This document shows positions 21,638 to 33,237 of a stretch of DNA of 64,000 nt, piece after piece. The stretch's first letter is position 1. Every line of letters starts with the position of its first letter. A model generated the notes under the pieces. It saw only the letters and a program-made list of their open reading frames with translations, had not been told where the DNA came from and did no database searches. Origin of the DNA: Brachypterus glaber (Eukaryota; Arthropoda; Insecta; Coleoptera; Kateretidae); NCBI GenBank assembly GCA_958510825.1, contig OY294046.1, positions 3,596,001 through 3,660,000 on the forward strand, in the 5' to 3' direction. The translations under genes were made by a program, and so were the position numbers.

Positions 21638-23038
21638 TACAGGGTGTCCGTTTTTCGACCTCAAGCATAAGAGATACAAGATGGGTTAAATTAGAAAAAA
21701 GTTGCGCATTTTTATGCTGATCAATAATCTGAAGAAATATTTGACCTGTTATTTTTTGTTTTTTAATTGTCGCAAATAAAAATAAAAATCCCGAGTTTCA
21801 TTTTTATTTTTTTTTTGAGCGAAAACCTACAAAGCTATACGTTTTTAACTGAAACATAGTTAGGGTACTTTTTTGCAAGGAATCTAAATCTGTTATATTT
21901 TCCATGGCCTTTTAGATGCAAGAGTTACAACACTTAACTTCGTTTTTTCTTATAGGCTCTATTTTAGATTTTTACATTTTTTAATACAGTTTTTTTTTCT
22001 GATTACGATAATGTATCACACGAGATGAATCAAGTCTTACACATTTTGAGCGAAATTAAAAAAATCATTTTTGCGTCCAAACGGAGGTTCGAAAATGTAA
22101 ATATTGTCAATGTGACATTGCCACATGCGCGCATGCGTGAGATCGGCATTTAGATCTACAATGGAGATCTCTACAACTAGAATTATAAAACAAAAGACGT
22201 CTACCCTATCTCTATCTCATTTGTGCTACACTTTCCAGCCAGCCAAATAAATACTGTATTTGTTTGGTTGGCCGGAAAGTGTGGCACTGAGCGGCACGAA
22301 CGAACATAGCTAATGTGAATCTGTAGAATAAGATAATTCTACTGAAATTTAGATGGCGCCAGTAATTTCTTTAATAAAAATAATATAGTTACAGTTTTCG
22401 TCCGGCCAAGTAAATATTGTATTTGTTCAACAAAGAACAAATACAGAATTTGTTTGGTTGGGTGGAAGTGGGAGTGTATGTATGTCTTTTTGATAATCTA
22501 AATGCCGAGCTCACGCATTGGAGTAGTGGGCAATGTCACATTGCCAATGTTTACAGTTTAAAATCTTACCTTCGTTAATGTAATTGCTTCGTTGTTTCCA
22601 AAGCACTCTGCGCAAAAATATTTTTTTAATTTCGCTCAAAAAGTAGGAGTTGACCATCTCGTGTGATACATCATCGTAATCAGAAAAAACTGTATTCAAA
22701 AATGTAAAATTCCAAAATGGTGCCCATAAGAAAAAACGGAGTCAAGTTTTGTAACTCTTGCATTTAAAAGGCCATGAAAAATATGATAGATTTAGATTCC
22801 TTGCAAAAAAGTACCTAACAATCTTTAAGTTAAATACGTCTAGCTTTGTCGATTTTCGCTCAAAAAAATAAAAACGTAACTCAGAATTTTTATTTTCTTT
22901 GCAATAATTAAAAAACAAACAATGACAGGTCAAATTTTTTTTCAGATTATTGATCACCATAAAAATGCGCAACTTTTTCTCTAATTTAACCGATCTTGTG
23001 TCTCTTATGCTTGAGGTCGAAAAACGGGCACCTTGCAT
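21638..23038. repeat. Fold-back palindrome I in Chip intron 6
   Basis: Arms about 21638-22155 and 22496-23038. The outer ends are ACAGGGTGTCCGTTTTTCGA and TCGAAAAACGGGCACCTTG, and the inner ends GATCGGCATTTAGAT and ATCTAAATGCCGAGC. The loop contains an H-family MITE (22158-22490). Confidence 0.75.
22158..22490. mobile_element. H-family MITE, copy 1
   Basis: AATGGAGATCTCTACAACTA start, AAAAGACGTCTACCC and GGTTGGCCGGAAAGTG blocks as in copies 2 and 3 at 54.7 and 55.5 kb. It lacks one arm of the central hairpin found in those copies and its right end is altered. Confidence 0.7.
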
Positions 23039-23765
23039 ATTAGCTTCACAAAAATGATTTTATGCAGTCAGTGGAATTAAAACAAAGAACTTTTACCTCA
23101 AGAAGGAACATGATGAAATCTACCGTATACCCTGTTTGAAACGTGAACCAACTACGGTGAGGGGCTGGTGGGGAGTGACTATTGTTTACACTTAGTACGC
23201 GTAAAGAGAGAGAAAGAATGTGTAAACTCACAGTCTAATGTCGTAAAATGACAGACAGGGGTATTGGATATTTTACTGTAAATTTTAAGAAACATTAGTT
23301 CTGTATGAGTTTTATATGAACTAGTAGTTTAATTTTAATAGATTTAAATATACTATATTATTAAACATAATTATAGTATACACAATAAAGTTTTTTACAT
23401 TTTTAATTTAAGTATAATGATTTGAATTCATGATAAGGTTGGAAACTACGCAACATCGCTACTAGGTAGCCTGAAAGTCGACTAGCGACATCTACATTTT
23501 ACACCACAAAGCTGTATCGCGTTTCTGTTAGTAAATAAACAAACAAAAAGATGACACCTTCATAAACATTGGTCTGAAATTACTTCTTGAGGTAAAAGTT
23601 CTTTGAATTAAAATAATAAATTCTTGTAGACTTTTTTTGGTAAGATAAAGGATATAGACTGTCAAGTTGGTGGTTGGTTCTTTGTTTGGTAACTAAAAAA
23701 ACATAATAGCTGGTATTGCAAGAATGAATAACCCTATAGTGCAGTAAAATTGGTACCTCTCTTAC
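23039..23765. other. Chip intron 6, remainder
   Basis: No repeat or gene recognised; AT-rich. Confidence 0.4.
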
Positions 23766-23889
23766 CCGGAGGGGCAACCATCCTCTGCCATTTTTGAAAT
23801 AAAGTCGTTTTAAGGCAGTCCCGCGGACTAAGGGCGTACGCTTTATGCCTCGACATTAGTTCTTGCATTGGCTCCAATATCACACATAG
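23766..23889 (-). CDS. Chi: Chip exon 6
   Basis: Acceptor ATTAATATTTTCAG, then LCVILEPMQELMSRHKAYAL and SPRDCLKTTLFQKWQRMVAPP, ending CCTCCGG|GTAAGAG in phase 1. This is the end of the conserved Ldb/Chip domain, almost residue-for-residue as in vertebrate LDB1/2. Confidence 0.95.
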
Positions 23890-23959
23890 CTGAAAATATT
23901 AATGTTACTTAAAAGAAAACAAAAACATTTAAAAAAAATAAATTTGAAAAAAAAAAATT

Positions 23960-24590
23960 TTTTTGAAAAAAACGCCTTACGTGCTGGAGTTAGAATTTTT
24001 GTATTATCAGATTCACTTTCAGCAACCTCAAGCCCCCAATAAACCAGTTTTCACAAAAACTACCCCCCACCCTGCAGGGGGTGAAATTAGAAAAATGTTA
24101 TTATCAGATTCATATTCGTCGACCCCAAAAACCCCTATATACCAATTTTGAAGAAAATATTTAAAAATATTTTTCTACCCCTCGGGGGTGGAGTTAGAAA
24201 AAATTTATTATCAGATTCAATTTCAGCAACCGCACAAACCCCTATATAGCAACAAAGTTTTCGAAAAAAAATGTATTTTTTCCCCATTTTTCCCCCTTGC
24301 CGCACCCCAATGTTCACCAAAACCAATCCCGAGCAAGAACTTTTGGTAACATACCTGTATGCCAAATTTCAATTCTACAGCTTAAAGCGTTCTTAAGTTA
24401 TCGTGCCCACAAGATTTCCCGGACCGACCGACAATTTTTTTTTGCTCGAAATTGATTTATATCGACATAAAACGTCATAAAACGCAAAAATTCACAAAAA
24501 AAAATTGAAAGTTTTTGCACGAATACAAGGCTTTCCGGAATTTTGAAAACTTTCAAAATGGGAAAGCAAAATCACTTTGAGACTTACCCT
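23960..24590 (+). repeat. K repeat: ~110 bp tandem units plus tail
   Basis: Units of about 110 bp each contain TATTATCAGATTCA, TTCAGCAACC, CAAAAACCCC and CCCCTCGGGGGTGGAGTTAG. They are followed by a unique tail ending ACCGACCGACA and GAATACAAGGCTTTCCGG. Same unit and tail at 52.6-53.6 kb; single units at 38.8 and (inverted) 59.2 kb. Confidence 0.7.
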
Positions 24591-24797
24591 CAAATAGTTT
24601 AAGGTAGAATTCGTAATGCCTTGTCTGGTGATGTTTTTCGATAATTGATCTAGCACCCCGGGGTCCTGTTGCGAGTGCATGCCCACCACAGACCGGGGTA
24701 TTAATTCCCGGTGCGTCCTAACGGCAAAATGCCACGATTTTATCCTCATCAAATCGTCAAAGGTAAATTCTAGAATTAGTCGGCCTTCTGTACACAC
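24588..24797 (-). CDS. Chi: Chip exon 5
   Basis: Acceptor TATGTTTCAG, then VCTEGRLILEFTFDDLMRIK, SWHFAVRTHRELIPRSVVGM and on to NITRQGITNSTLNYLR, ending AGG|GTAAGTC in phase 0. Core of the Ldb dimerisation domain. The reading frame continues briefly into the intron but the donor and next exon leave no doubt. Confidence 0.95.
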
Positions 24798-24845
24798 CTG
24801 AAACATAAAAGAAAACTATTATAGGGTTTTACTCCTATACCTATA

Positions 24846-25422
24846 CTCCATCCAGTTATGCAAGATAGTAAGGGACGCGGCCCGTTTTTAACCTAAGAGC
24901 GGATAAATAGCATAATTATGCATAAATCGTAGTATATCAAAAATTTAACAGATGTCGGTACTGTTTTCCTGAAAAGGGCCTATCCAAATACTCGTATAAC
25001 AAGCATAGTACATAAGAATGCGATGCCAGGATTGGCTTGATGTGTCGTCATGTATCTTGTAATGGTTGTTATGCGAGCCTCTGGATAGGCCTTAAGTTGT
25101 AATTGTAACCTAAAAATTTGACGTTTTCCTTGTGTTAAATATAATTTACGTTTGTACAATATATAGAGTATGCTAATTTAGTGTGAGTGTATGAAGAATA
25201 AACCAAAAAAGTACCATTTTCAATACCATACAAAATAACATTAGGTACAACCATTTTTTATGTAACTTTGTCTTCTTTTATTAGCTTTAACGACCGTTAA
25301 TCATTGTCACGGACAAAAAATGTCACAATATTTTATATGTTAAAAGGTACGAATTTTTAACCAATGATGTAGCTTAAAAATCGCGGGAATTTTAAACTAC
25401 TATCTTGCATAATTGGACGGAC
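24846..25422. mobile_element. TA-flanked MITE in Chip intron 4
   Basis: CCATCCAGTTATGCAAGATA opposite TATCTTGCATAATTGGACGG, each next to TA. A second hairpin MITE is nested at 24974-25093. Confidence 0.65.
24974..25093. mobile_element. Nested hairpin MITE (~120 bp)
   Basis: AAGGGCCTATCCAAATACTC and TATAACAAGCAT opposite GTTGTTATGCGAGCC and TCTGGATAGGCCTT. Confidence 0.65.
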
Positions 25423-25448
25423 TATAATAGTAAATATTATAGTCTTAC

Positions 25449-25621
25449 CTTAGTAAACAAAGGTTTACCATGATGCGTACACATGGTGCACTGATCACAG
25501 TCCAGCGTAATACTAGTGTTGTGGAAGGACTCTTTCGGATGTTTCATGTTATAATACAGTTCAGTCACTCCACCCTCGAATATACTTCGAAAGTACCGAG
25601 GTATTAACGTCCTTCCTATTG
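25449..25621 (-). CDS. Chi: Chip exon 4
   Basis: Acceptor TATATTTTTAG; the first two bases (CA) complete Thr with the A from exon 3, restoring the KRYTIGRTLIPRYF motif. Continues RSIFEGGVTELYYNMKHPKE, then FHNTSITLDCDQC and THHGKPLFTK, ending AAG|GTAAGAC in phase 0. Confidence 0.95.
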
Positions 25622-25650
25622 CTAAAAATATAAAAAATAAGATAAATAAG

Positions 25651-25836
25651 GAGTTACAGCGTGGCCTTTGAAAGGGACGGGTGTAGCCTTCTTGGCACAT
25701 TCCAGGGCAGCGAATTCGCCATCTTTTATGATGTGCCTTGTGTATTTTTGTTTTGCCATGTTCTATGATGTGCCTAGAGTATTTTTATATTAATGTATTA
25801 TGTACAAGTTAAAGTGAACCATATATTTATGGTTAT
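25651..25836. repeat. O repeat, copy 1 (186 bp)
   Basis: Begins GAGTTACAGCGTGGCC, contains CTTCTTGGCACATTCCAG, twice 'CTATGATGTGCC'-like units, and ends ATATTTATGGTTAT. Copy 2 at 63607-63792 has the same length and near-identical sequence. It lies only 30 nt upstream of the exon 4 acceptor. Confidence 0.7.
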
Positions 25837-25950
25837 AGCACCCCCTCCCCGGCTAAAAGTTCAAGAAATATAATTCCTGTTAATAATTTACTTTATTATT
25901 TGAATAAAAATAGTTAAATAGTGCTAGTAGTGAAAAAACTAATATATAAA

Positions 25951-26058
25951 CCACGGTAGAGAAGACTATTATAGCCTCGCACTCTTAAATCCCTCGCTGC
26001 TACGCAGCTCGGGATTTAATACGCTCGGCTATAAAAAATGTATTTTCTACCTTGGTAT
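25951..26058. repeat. Hairpin MITE in Chip intron 3
   Basis: ACCACGGTAGAGAAGAC ... TAAATCCC opposite GGGATTTAATACG ... TTTTCTACCTTGGT around a GCTGCTACGCAGC centre; the architecture resembles the palindromic ends of the TTTTTC-type elements. Confidence 0.55.
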
Positions 26059-26125
26059 ATAATTACTATTATTGCTCAATAAAAATATTATCAATATTTA
26101 TAATATTTAATATTATAATACTTAC

Positions 26126-26228
26126 TATATCGTTTTGGGCCATCTTCTAAGCAAAATGCTAGGGTCAGGGACGCGTCGTCTTCGAAGAATTCCGTCGCAA
26201 AAGCGTCCCACCATAGATTATCGCTATC
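26126..26228 (-). CDS. Chi: Chip exon 3
   Basis: Acceptor TTTTAAAATTCCAG, then DSDNLWWDAFATEFFEDDAS, LTLAFCLEDGPKRY and one base, ending TATA|GTAAGT in phase 1. The DNLWWDAF-TEFFEDDA motif is diagnostic of Ldb/Chip. Confidence 0.95.
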
Positions 26229-26314
26229 CTGGAATTTTAAAGTAAAAATTTGTGCATAATATAGTTAGCAAACACCATTTCTACGATCTACAACTCATAA
26301 AGCAATATATACCA

Positions 26315-26517
26315 TGCGATTATAAAGTGCCGAACAGTTTGAAAAGAAAATACTCTTCGTTTGAAGCCACGCCTCTGTTAGAGTTGTGCGCGACAAGCCC
26401 ATGTGATTGCTACGTACAACAGCTCGATGGCCAGTAAAACGCACACAGCTTTCTTGCATGTTACTCATCGCTAATGCCAGTTTTGCATTAAAAAGTGTTC
26501 GGCACTTTATAATCGCA
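26315..26517. mobile_element. MITE (TGCGATTATAAAGTGCC ends), Chip intron 2
   Basis: GCGATTATAAAGTGCCGAAC opposite GTTCGGCACTTTATAATCGC, about 200 bp apart; interior moderately GC-rich without a reliable frame. Confidence 0.7.
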
Positions 26518-26601
26518 CAGTATATATTAACAAGTCGCTGTCACTTTATTTTCGCTATATAATATATAGCCTATATTATATTTACGTAACTTGTTAGGAA
26601 T

Positions 26602-27126
26602 TAGTATATTAAAGTACTAGTTTCATAACATACGTTTTTAGCGCACGAGTACAAGTTTAGAAAACGAGCCGCTTGCGGCGAGTTTTCTAAAGTACTAGTG
26701 CGCTTAAAACGTGTTATGAAACGAGTGCTTTATACAATTTTTTCTATTTTGCTCTAAAATTTAAAAAAAGCTACATTTAAATTGATGACTGATTTAGGGA
26801 TTTTTGTTTTGGATTGGCATTACAGTTTACACCATGTTTAAAATTCTAAGAACAAATGTTATTTTGATATATTTTATAGTCATCTCTTCTCTTTTTTACT
26901 GCAATTAACCAAGCCACAATTTTAACATGGTAAAAATAACCTAAACACAAAATTTTGTAGAAAATTCAACTTTAAAGCGACATTGACATTTGCACGGAAA
27001 ACGTCAAGCGATAGGCCAGGTCTGTTGCCAACCCAAAAGAACAAAAAGTACAGACCTCTTATGGGCCTATAAGAACACGCAAAATGCGTGTGATTATGAG
27101 CTTACAAAAGTCGCAAAATAGAAAAA
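26602..27126 (+). mobile_element. B-family element, copy 3 (complete)
   Basis: Starts TTAGTATATTAAAGTACTAG. Palindrome to about 26736 with centre GAGCCGCTTGCGGCGAG. Body TIR TTTTTTCTATTTTGC (about 26738) opposite GCAAAATAGAAAAA at the end. Lies in Chip intron 2. Confidence 0.8.
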
Positions 27127-27193
27127 TAAGTATTCTAAAACTATTAATATATTAATAAGGGTAGAAAATGATACAACTTACATTTATACTAAC

Positions 27194-27290
27194 CTCCGTC
27201 CTCTGCTGTAACCTCTTATTTAATTCGTATATTCGGTAGTCAGGTTGGCTAAAGTAGGGAGTGGTGTGCCGCCTGGGCACTGGGAGAGAT
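27194..27290 (-). CDS. Chi: Chip exon 2
   Basis: Acceptor TTTTGTTGCAG; the first base completes Arg with AG from exon 1. Encodes SLPVPRRHTTPYFSQPDYRI then YELNKRLQQRTE, ending GAG|GTTAGT in phase 0. RRHTTPYFSQPDYRIYELNKRLQ is the shared N-terminal motif where all known Ldb isoforms converge (family knowledge). Confidence 0.94.
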
Positions 27291-27357
27291 CTGCAACAAA
27301 ACAAAAATATATTATACTTTTTGTTAAACCAATAACACACCTCTACAAAATAAAATA

Positions 27358-28217
27358 CAGTTGTGGCATTAAATATCGGGACAACCTCAAAAAAATTCGT
27401 GTCATTTTTATATTTTTTCCATGGATTAACATGGGATTATTTTAAAAATAAAAAACTAGGTTACTTCGTTTTGACATAACTGAATTATTTAGTTGAAGTT
27501 TACTGTCAAAAAATATTAAATTAATAAATTAATGTTTATTGATAAATATATATTCATTAAATTTTACACAAATGTTGTTATATTTAAATAATAATAAAAT
27601 TGATAATCTTTGGATCAAAATTGTACTATGTGGGTAAAGAATATGTGTTTAATATTCATTAAAAAAACACAAACCCAATTTTACTCTTCAGTACAGCTAA
27701 AAACTCACAAGGTTTAAAAATTTTCTACTGCAAATGGATTTGAGTTTAAGAGTTCATTACTGAAGAGCCGCACTGAGGTAAGCGAAAAAAAATTCCTAGT
27801 ATACGGCAACTGCACCTTGTTTTTCTCGGTTTTTCTTATATAATTACAAATTGCTTCACCATCCATTGTAGTTTTTGACCACCGATGATCCTTTTTCGGT
27901 TTGATATAAGAACCTTAGTTTTTCTCAATAAAACATTTTTTAAGAAACAGATCTATTTCTTGAACTGTTTTCACTAAAATTGAACCTCATCCACATCTCC
28001 TAATACTAAGGAAGACAGCATTTTTTCTCTTAAATTTCCACGATAAGTAAACTCATTTTAAATTAAAATAAAGGTAAAAAACACTTTTTACAAACTACTT
28101 GTATAACAGCAAAAAATAAACAAACATTTGACATATTTTGACCTTTTTTAACAAATGACACAAGACCCACTATAATCTATGAAAAATTGTTTGTCCCGAT
28201 ATTTAATGCCACCACTG
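27358..28217. mobile_element. TA-flanked 860 bp element in Chip intron 1
   Basis: CAGTTGTGGCATTAAATATC opposite GATATTTAATGCCACCACTG, each next to TA (27356-57, 28218-19). Inverted matching runs on through GGGACAA and TTTTTCATAG-like AT-rich sequence. No intact transposase frame. A smaller hairpin with TCTTCAGTACAGC / TTACTGAAGA lies inside at about 27686-27768. Confidence 0.65.
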
Positions 28218-28419
28218 TACATTTTAAGGTGCCTGGGTTCCTTCAACGGATTCTGAATCTATAGATATACCCAATGCCTGGTTACTAGTCTGATAAATAA
28301 AAGTTTTCTACTGCACATCGTTTTCGAGATAACTGATCCCAAACTTGTTAAAACAGACAAATTAATAAGAATTTTGACAGATTACACGATATGTTTCAAA
28401 ATGGGTACCTATCCTAGGG

Positions 28420-28672
28420 CTTTTGAGGTCGCTGAAACCGAATTCGATGTTAAAAATTCTAAATTAAAAATGGCGCATCCAATATTTTAAAAATTTCAAT
28501 ATTTTGCCGAAAATCAGTGATTAAGTATTTTTAAGGTCGCTGAAACCGATTCATATGTTAAAAATTCAAAATCAGAAAGACTAATCCAATATGGCGTCGA
28601 AACAGACAAGGCAATATGGCTTTCAGCGACCTCAAAAATACTTGATCACTAATTTTCGGCAAAAAATATTGA
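28420..28672. repeat. Palindrome with duplicated GGTCGCTGAAACCGA unit
   Basis: 28497-28549 is the reverse complement of 28620-28672 (ATTTTGCCGAAAATCAGTGA / TCACTAATTTTCGGCAAAAA). The GGTCGCTGAAACCGA unit also occurs directly upstream at 28428. Confidence 0.6.
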
Positions 28673-28766
28673 TATTATTATTTTACGCCAGATTTGGATT
28701 CAGAAGAAAAATTTAGTTAGGAAAAAACTTTACATTTTAGAGTGGCAGAAAAAATAAGTTAAAAAA

Positions 28767-29400
28767 ATAGTATATTCTATAACTAGTATGGAATAGACTA
28801 TTCCATACTTGTTTTAGACTATACTTTTTCTTCGACTGCAAATATGAAACAATGTATGGCTTTAAACTGCGGACAAGGTTTAAAACAATGTTTTTTGTGA
28901 CTCGACATTGTAAATGCAACAAAATACATATTTTTAAATAAAGCAATTAATGTTATTTAATAATTTTATCAAATCAGTACTTAAAAAAGATTTTTATTTA
29001 ATTTTAGCACATATATACAAATTATAATGCAAAAATTGAAGGTTATGTCAGATTGTTGTGACAGATATCAGGTTTAAATATTTAACAATAGATAGAGCAG
29101 TTTTAATTTTTTGAACTAAATTGATAAAAAACTGGTCAAATATTAAGAAAAACTAATAAACTTTATGTAATTTTAACGCAAAACTTTAAATTGTATTAAA
29201 TTATTCAATATTTCATGGTCAAATATTTTTGCTAATTTTGTAACAGTTTTCTTTACTTTTATAAACAAGAGATGGCACTACATGTGCTCATTCTAACACT
29301 TGATAAGGAATATTCATACCGTATCTAGAGCTAGAATGGATTCATTCTGTGTTTGAAAAGTGTGTGTATTTGCTTACATTCTAAAGCAGTCGTAGAAAAA
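28767..29400 (+). mobile_element. C-family element, copy 2
   Basis: ATAGTATATTCTATAACTAG start, short palindrome (TATGGAATAG / CTATTCCATA), body TIR TTTTTCTTCGACTGC opposite GCAGTCGTAGAAAAA. Complete body; palindrome centre deleted compared with copies 4 and 6. Confidence 0.78.
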
Positions 29401-29519
29401 ATCGATTTTTCATATTGTGGGGCTTTTATTGATCAGATAATAAGAAATCGAGTACTTAGTATTATCAAAGTCATTCGACATTTTTTTTTTAAATACGACT
29501 AATTTTTAAAACCGTGTAC

Positions 29520-29720
29520 AAACTTTGGCCTATGTCGGGCAGTATGCACCCTATAAATTCTGACCGAAAAGCGCGCAATTCAACAGGTCCTGAAGCGGCA
29601 GCGTCGCGACGCATTAAGTGGGTCTGGTAAAGCGCGTGGTCAGTCCCAGCCACTAGTTTTGTGCGCCCGCGTCGGCACGGGGTTACAGGCCGATAGATTG
29701 ATTGGTGTATTAATAACAGT
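29520..29720. other. GC-rich island in Chip intron 1
   Basis: A non-repeated stretch rich in CG dinucleotides (e.g. GCGGCAGCGTCGCGACGC, GCGCCCGCGTCGGCACGG) in otherwise AT-rich DNA. Could be an alternative Chip promoter or 5' exon, or an unrelated regulatory element. No frame supports coding. Confidence 0.3.
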
Positions 29721-29808
29721 ATTATACAACTGGACCTCTATGCAACGTCCTGTGGGAAAGTCGCTTTATAAATTACATGAAACGATATGCGTATCGTATA
29801 TGTATACA

Positions 29809-31541
29809 GGGTGATCACTAATTTCCAGAAGATTACACTACCCGACAATTTGAAACTTTTGAAATATACTATTTATGATATATATTGGGTCTAGAAGTGT
29901 ATTTTCCCCTGATTTCATATCCGTTTTCAGAATTTTTCTATCACGTCACAGTTTTGATATACAGGGCGTTTTATAATAAAATAAGGCATTTTTTTAAATG
30001 TCGGGAGATTTTACATTTATAAATATTTTTTTTTCAAATTTGGTACACTTGTTAAAAATTTGTGTGCTTTTCGAATATTTTAATTTTTTTTTAAATATCG
30101 ATTGTCATTTGTTTTTTATAATAAAAAGAAAAAGTTTTTTCGTTGCCAAAATTTAAAAAGATGGAATTTTTCGATGTAACTATGAAAAAAACACTCTGTA
30201 TTTATCTGGCTTCATTTCGATTTCAATTTTTTTTTGAAGGACCTTCTGGAAGCGGCGCAATATTAATTTTAAGTCCGTTATGTCAGCTATTTTAACAGCA
30301 ATTTGCATAGTTCAAGAACAATAAGTAGGCTTTGGACCAGAATTTGACATTTTAAGTCAATGTTCTATTTACTTCTTAAGATACAGTTTATTTATGTTTA
30401 AAAAGTTAAACTTATTTATTTTTATCATTTATTTGTTTATTACATCGGCACTTAGTGCTACTAAGAGTGCCGATGTATTGAAATCTTCGCCGAAAAGTTA
30501 AAATCTTTGACCACGTTTTTTTTTCACATTTCTCGACGTTTTAGACCATTCTGAGTTAAAAGCAGTAAAAAAAATTTTTGCGTCCGTCTGTCTGTCTGTC
30601 TATCTGTCTGGGTGTAAACTCTCTAACTCCATTTCTACATAAGATATCGACTTGCGGTTTTTTGCATATTGTTTCTTATCGCTGATTAGATTTTGGGGGT
30701 AAACGATTGGGGGTAAGGGGGTAAAAATAGGGTAAAACTCCTAATTTTAGCGTTTTTTGTTTATAATTAAGGCAATTATTATTGTATTTGGTTAATTTAG
30801 CACTTATATAAAAGATAATTTTAAATTGGTCAAAAAATGTTATAAACAACGTTTTCCTAAAACGCATTGTTTAAAAGATATTGGCGTTTAAAGCAGTAAA
30901 AGGTTTTTTTAGCATATTTCACATATTTATAACCCGATTTCAAAAAATTATATTTAAATAAAAGCTCTTTTTAAGTTTTTTTTTTAGCGTACAATAGTGC
31001 CGATGTTTTGACAGGGTGCTTGCAACGTTTCATCTGGTTAATTGATTGAATAATTTAACTTGACTTAAAACGTCAAATTTTTGTACAAAGCCTACTTATT
31101 GTTCTTAAAGTATGCAAAACGCTGTTAAAATATCTGACATAATTGACCTAAAATTGATATTGTGCCGCTTCCAGAAGGTCCTTCAGAAAAAAATTGAAAC
31201 CAAATTGAAGCCATATAAATACAGAGTGTTTTTTTGTTAGTTACATCGAAAAATTCCATCTTTTGAAATTTTGGCAACGAAAAAACTTTTTCTTTTTATT
31301 ATAAAAAACAAATGACAATAGATATTTATTTTTTTTTTAATATTCGAAAAGCACACAAATTTTTAACAATGTACCAAATTTGAAAAAAAAATATTCATAA
31401 ATGTGATATCTGCCGACGTTCAAAAAAATGCCTATTTTTATTATAAAACACCCTGTATATCAAAATTGTGACGTGATGGAAAAAATACTTCTAGACCCTA
31501 TATATCTCATCAATAGTATATAAATCATGTCGGGTAGTGTT
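29809..31541. repeat. Fold-back palindrome with J element in loop
   Basis: Arms about 29809-30370 and 31070-31541. Shared blocks include CAGGGCGTTTTATAATAAAA, TTTTCGTTGCCAAAATTT and CCTTCTGGAAGCGGCGCAAT with their complements. The right outermost ~30 bp is lost. J copy 1 fills the loop. Confidence 0.72.
30441..31039. mobile_element. J-family repeat, copy 1
   Basis: Starts with hairpin ACATCGGCAC..GTGCCGATGT and ends near GTGCCGATGTTTTGACAGGG, TTGCAACGTTTCATC. Contains (TCTG)n with GGGTGTAAACTCTCTAAC. Internally deleted relative to copy 2 (56.1-56.8 kb). Superfamily unknown. Confidence 0.65.
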
Positions 31542-31721
31542 ATTAACGATTTATTTATTTATTAAATATTATTGGATTATTTATTAGTAATAAATTACTT
31601 ATTAGTAAGTAATTAAGTATTAAAAGTTATAGTTCAGTCATAAATTAAACAATATTACGCTTTTTATTACTACAGAGAATATTTTGTTACATTTTCGTAC
31701 AATTTTATAGTTTTTTAAAAA

Positions 31722-32196
31722 GTTCTTCTTCTTCTTCCTTTATTTTGGCCTTTTCTCAGTGAGATAATTAGCCAGATCCCTCAATTCACCAAGAGTGGTT
31801 CTTGTCTGGCTTTGCACCATGCCCACTCCTGTTTTAAATATATAAAATTTCCAGTCTTCTGTAAGACCTTTTCTTTTTCTTTTCCTTCTTTCCTTTTCGT
31901 GTTTACTGTTGGTTGTGTTAGCTGTTGCCAAGGCAGTTTTTTCTAATTTGTAAATATATTTGCGCATGCGCTAGTATATAAAAAAATTTGTACGTATAAA
32001 AACTTCTTCACGTGTTAGTTGCTTCCAAATCAAAATTTATCAGCATTATAAATGATTAAAAAACATAAAATTCCCTTCTTACTCCAATATAATCACATGT
32101 TCGTCATTTTACTGCACATCTTCCATACAATCACTATAAAATATATAAAATCGATTCTGGGGCATATCTAAGATAGCAAATAAATAAATAAATAAC
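31722..32196 (-). mobile_element. N-family retroposon-like repeat, copy 1
   Basis: Bounded by (GAA)n (31722-31738 as TTC) after an AAAAGGCCAAAATAAAGG motif and by (TTTA)n at the other end. A 75-codon frame (KLEKTALATANTTNSKHEKE ... LTEDWKF) is conserved with copy 2 at 53.8-54.3 kb and may be a LINE or SINE-borne remnant. The (GAA)n 3' tail suggests retroposition. Confidence 0.5.
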
Positions 32197-33237
32197 TAAT
32201 ACTAAAAGACTTGATGCTAGAAAATTAAACGCGTTTAACGTATTACTAATTCCTGCCGAAAGCACATATTACTCGTTTCACGGATGAAAAGCAACTGAGT
32301 TTTAAAAAGTTATAGTGACGTCTTTCGAAAGATAAAGCTTAGGCAGAAAAAATAAATAAAACTTTCAGAAAATTTCCCTAAATAAAAAAATTCGCCAATT
32401 TTTCCTGGTTTTCCAGAAACCTTGGTGGCCTAAATTTTTCTTTTCCTACGAGCGTGCGGAAAGATCACTCTTTCCGCACGCATATGCGTGTGGAAAGAAA
32501 GCCTTTTCCGCACGCATAAATATTGTTTGATTTCTTACTTGTGTAGTGTTATTCTTGTTATATTTATTCATAATATTATAAAAATGTTCGAATTTGTTAC
32601 CTGTTAATTGATTTTCTTGTTGAATAATTATAAAAATAATATTTATTTCGATTAATTTGATAAAGTAGAAAAGTATATTTTATTTTAACCCTGCTCGTGG
32701 GAAAAGTATTGTTCCTAACGCATGCGTAAAGAGGCTTTTCCGCACAAAGTCCAAGCCCTCCACAAATTATTAGCCGAAAACACATTTTTAATATGTTTAA
32801 AAATAATAAAAAGCGTCCCCCAGATTCTGGAACCTTGAACGATCATCTGTCTTCCTTTTAAATTATTTGTATGAACCTTTTAAATTTTTGGGACACTTTG
32901 TATCTAGGAAATAGAGTTTATGTCATATAAAAAATTAGCTAGTACCATGGGTACCGTACCATTCGAGTACCGTTATCGTAGCCAGACGAATTTTTGCAGA
33001 CAAATTCATTCATTTTATTTAAATAAATGCCATTATCGTTAATGTAAGTACAGTATATTTTAAAATAAATACATCTAACGGTATACATAATAGCAAGGGG
33101 TAGGGGTACAGTGAAACTTTAAAATAAAATTTCCGGAGAGATTAAAGAATTTCCAGAAAAACATCAAAAGCAAGATTTTCTTTCAAATGCAAGGTTTGCT
33201 TGTAAGACTATTAAAAGTTCTAACTGATTTATAAATT
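32197..33237. other. Chip intron 1, low-information stretch
   Basis: No gene. A perfect hairpin GTGCGGAAAGA / TCTTTCCGCAC (32451-32476) is followed by further TTTCCGCACGCAT units at about 32488, 32505 and 32740. Confidence 0.45.

Noticed and set aside
24492..24587. Extension of Chip exon 5 past the donor
   Set aside because: The frame stays open into a K-repeat tail by chance; the GTAAGT donor and exon 6 match the family exactly.
30441..31039. J repeat as a Helitron (terminal hairpin)
   Set aside because: The hairpin is at the start, no CTRR end or A/T insertion site could be shown with two copies.
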